Shown here: positions 4,133-5,250 of the stretch, piece after piece
Position numbering within the stretch: position 1 is the first letter of the stretch
How the letters are laid out: each line of letters starts with the position of its first letter
Assembly: GCA_937967805.1 (NCBI GenBank)
Contig: CALBTC010000337.1
Span: forward strand, 1 to 5,250
Source of the DNA: an uncultured Anaerolineaceae bacterium
GTDB taxonomy: Bacteria; Chloroflexota; Anaerolineae; Promineifilales; Promineifilaceae
Direction of reading: 5' to 3'
Length of the DNA stretch: 5,250 nt
Position numbers and translations under genes: made by a program
Notes under the pieces: model-generated
The model's input: the letters and a program-made list of their open reading frames with translations, nothing else
Told to the model about the DNA's origin: nothing
Databases searched by the model: none

Positions 4133-5250
4133 ATGCTAGACATTAACTTGATACGAGAAAAACCGGCATGGGTGAAGGAGCAGGTGGCCAAGCGCAACCA
4201 GACCGCGCCCATTGATGAGATTTTGGCCGACGACGGCCGTCGTCGCGAAATCTTGCAGGAAGTAGAAGAACTACGCCGCCAGCGGAACGAAAGCTCGAAG
4301 CAAATCGGCCGTTGGATGGGCAGCCTGTAGAAGATGGAAGCCGCTGTACGTCGCGCCGAAGCCGGGCAGGATGTGGGCCAGCCGGTCGAGGCGCTGCGCA
4401 CGCAGGTGCAGGCGCTGCAAAACAATGCCGAGCAGGCCAAAGACGAAACCCGCGAAATCGGCGACAAGATTGCCGCTTACGACGAAGAGCTGCGCGAAGT
4501 TGAAGAGCGGCTAAACGAAAATCTGCTGTGGGTGCCGAATTTGGTGCACGAAAGCGTGCCCGTTGGGCCAGATGAGGCGCACAACACCTTTCATGAGCCC
4601 CAGGGTGCACCGGAGCCGCAGTTCGATTTTGAGCCGAAGCCACATTGGGAATTGGGGCCAAAGCTAAACATCATCGACTTTGAACGCGGGGTGAAGCTAA
4701 GCGGCAGCCGCTTCTACGTTTTGCGCGGTGCCGGGGCACGTTTACAGCGAGCATTGATCCAGTTCATGCTCAACTACCATCTGGAGCATCACGGCTTTAC
4801 CGAGATTTATCCGCCGTTTATGGTGCGTTCATATGTGTTTGAAGGCGCCGGGCAGCTACCCAAGTTCTTTGACAACATCTACCGCGACGCTGAAGAAGAT
4901 TTCATGTGGCTGGGTACGGCCGAAATCGCCCTGACCAACCTGCACCGCGACGAAATTCTGGATGAGGCCGACCTGCCGCTGAAATATGTGGCCTACACGC
5001 CCTGCTGGCGGCGCGAGAAGATGAGCGCGGGCAAGGACGTGCGCGGCATCAAGCGCGGCCACCAGTTCGACAAGGTGGAAATGTACCAGTTTGTCCATCC
5101 TGACAAGAGCTACCAAGTCCTGGAAGAGATGAAGCAGTACGCCCAGGCCATCTGTGACGCGCTCGGTTTTCGCTACCGCTTTGTAGATTTGGCCACGGGC
5201 GACGTGGGCTTTGCCATGACCAAAACATACGACATCGAAGTGTGGGCGGC
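4133..5250 (+). CDS. serS: Seryl-tRNA synthetase, in-frame amber at codon 66, 3'-truncated by the window
   Basis: SerRS is a cytoplasmic class II synthetase that charges tRNA-Ser with serine. Residues count the amber as 66. Residues 1-27 match the SerRS start (MLDINLIREKPAWVKEQ). The charged region from about 28 to 105 is the long coiled-coil arm that grips the tRNA-Ser variable arm. Motif 1 is around 203-228 (ending IYPP). The serine-binding TxE motif is T262-A263-E264. Motif 2 runs from 289 to 317 (TPCWRRE, then RGHQFDKVEM). The frame then continues as GDVGFAMTKTYDIEVWA to the edge. Motif 3 and about 50 residues lie outside. The frame is interrupted by TAG at 4328-4330, near the tip of the coiled coil; the same frame resumes without any other stop or gap. 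The gene may be broken, may carry a sequencing error (CAG to TAG is one change), or may be read through. An ATG at 4334 could restart translation but has only a weak upstream site. The complete T-box upstream argues that the gene is used. Identity is certain; functional state is not. Confidence 0.93.
4328..4330 (+). other. serS: In-frame amber codon within serS
   Basis: The codons read GGC AGC CTG TAG AAG ATG GAA. Sequence on both sides matches SerRS in the same frame, so this is a nonsense codon and not a frameshift. Gln is the simplest original residue. The upstream exporter gene also ends in TAG (888-890) at a normal C-terminal position, which argues against a general reassignment of amber. 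Confidence 0.9.

Larger units (their letters stand above)
697..4240. repeat. Dispersed palindromic octamer ACGGCCGT (9 copies)
   Basis: Exact copies start at 697, 1094, 1813, 2371, 3234, 3692, 3730, 3797 and 4233. Six lie wholly inside genes, one straddles the acetyltransferase stop and the serS -35 box, one lies in T-box Stem I, and one lies in the serS N-terminal coding part. Near-copies (TCGGCCGT at about 3016 and 4306; ACGGCCGA at about 2687 and 4916) add to the impression. By a rough base-composition estimate, fewer than one copy is expected in this length. The pattern resembles the HIP1 octamer of cyanobacteria in form, not in sequence. Confidence 0.8.

Noticed and set aside
4328..4330. 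Genome-wide reassignment of TAG to a sense codon
   Set aside because: The first exporter gene stops at TAG at the normal family C-terminus, and only one internal TAG is seen in four genes.

Overview
This window looks like chromosomal DNA from a moderately GC-rich bacterium that is not a proteobacterium. The best guess is Chloroflexota (Anaerolineae/Caldilineae-like). The reasons are a complete T-box leader in front of serS, a palindromic octamer ACGGCCGT scattered at very high density, and intergenic spaces filled with short-unit fold-back repeats. The phylum is an inference; no marker here proves it. All genes read on the + strand.

Layout: (1) 3-890 is the 3' part of an ABC exporter half-transporter, cut by the left edge. 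(2) 961-2790 is a complete second half-transporter. The two are complementary in their ATP-site defects: the first has Asp for the Walker B glutamate, the second has a degenerate signature motif. They most likely form one heterodimeric exporter with one consensus and one degenerate ATP site. (3) 2794-2851 is a twin-hairpin intergenic repeat. (4) 2879-3730 encodes a GNAT-family acetyltransferase. (5) 3727-4058 holds a strong sigma-70-type promoter and a T-box riboswitch. Stem I, the specifier codon UCC (Ser), the antiterminator bulge UGGCACC and the competing terminator can all be read. (6) 4133 to the right edge is serS (seryl-tRNA synthetase), with an in-frame amber codon at codon 66. Its far 3' end (class II motif 3) lies outside the window.

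How it works together: the exporter pair is probably one transcription unit. The acetyltransferase follows a repeat that may attenuate readthrough. serS has its own promoter, whose -35 box overlaps the acetyltransferase stop codon, and it is switched on when uncharged tRNA-Ser binds the leader.

The least ordinary content is non-coding. Three unrelated-sequence fold-backs share one design: degenerate tandem units of about 7 nt followed by their inverted copies. They occupy the exporter intergenic gap, the linker inside the T-box, and the space between the T-box terminator and the serS ribosome binding site. With the ACGGCCGT octamer (9 exact copies), they recall the HIP1 and heptanucleotide STRR repeats known from cyanobacteria, but in a different sequence setting. 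The serS amber codon is the other point needing explanation, because the gene should be essential and its regulation looks intact.
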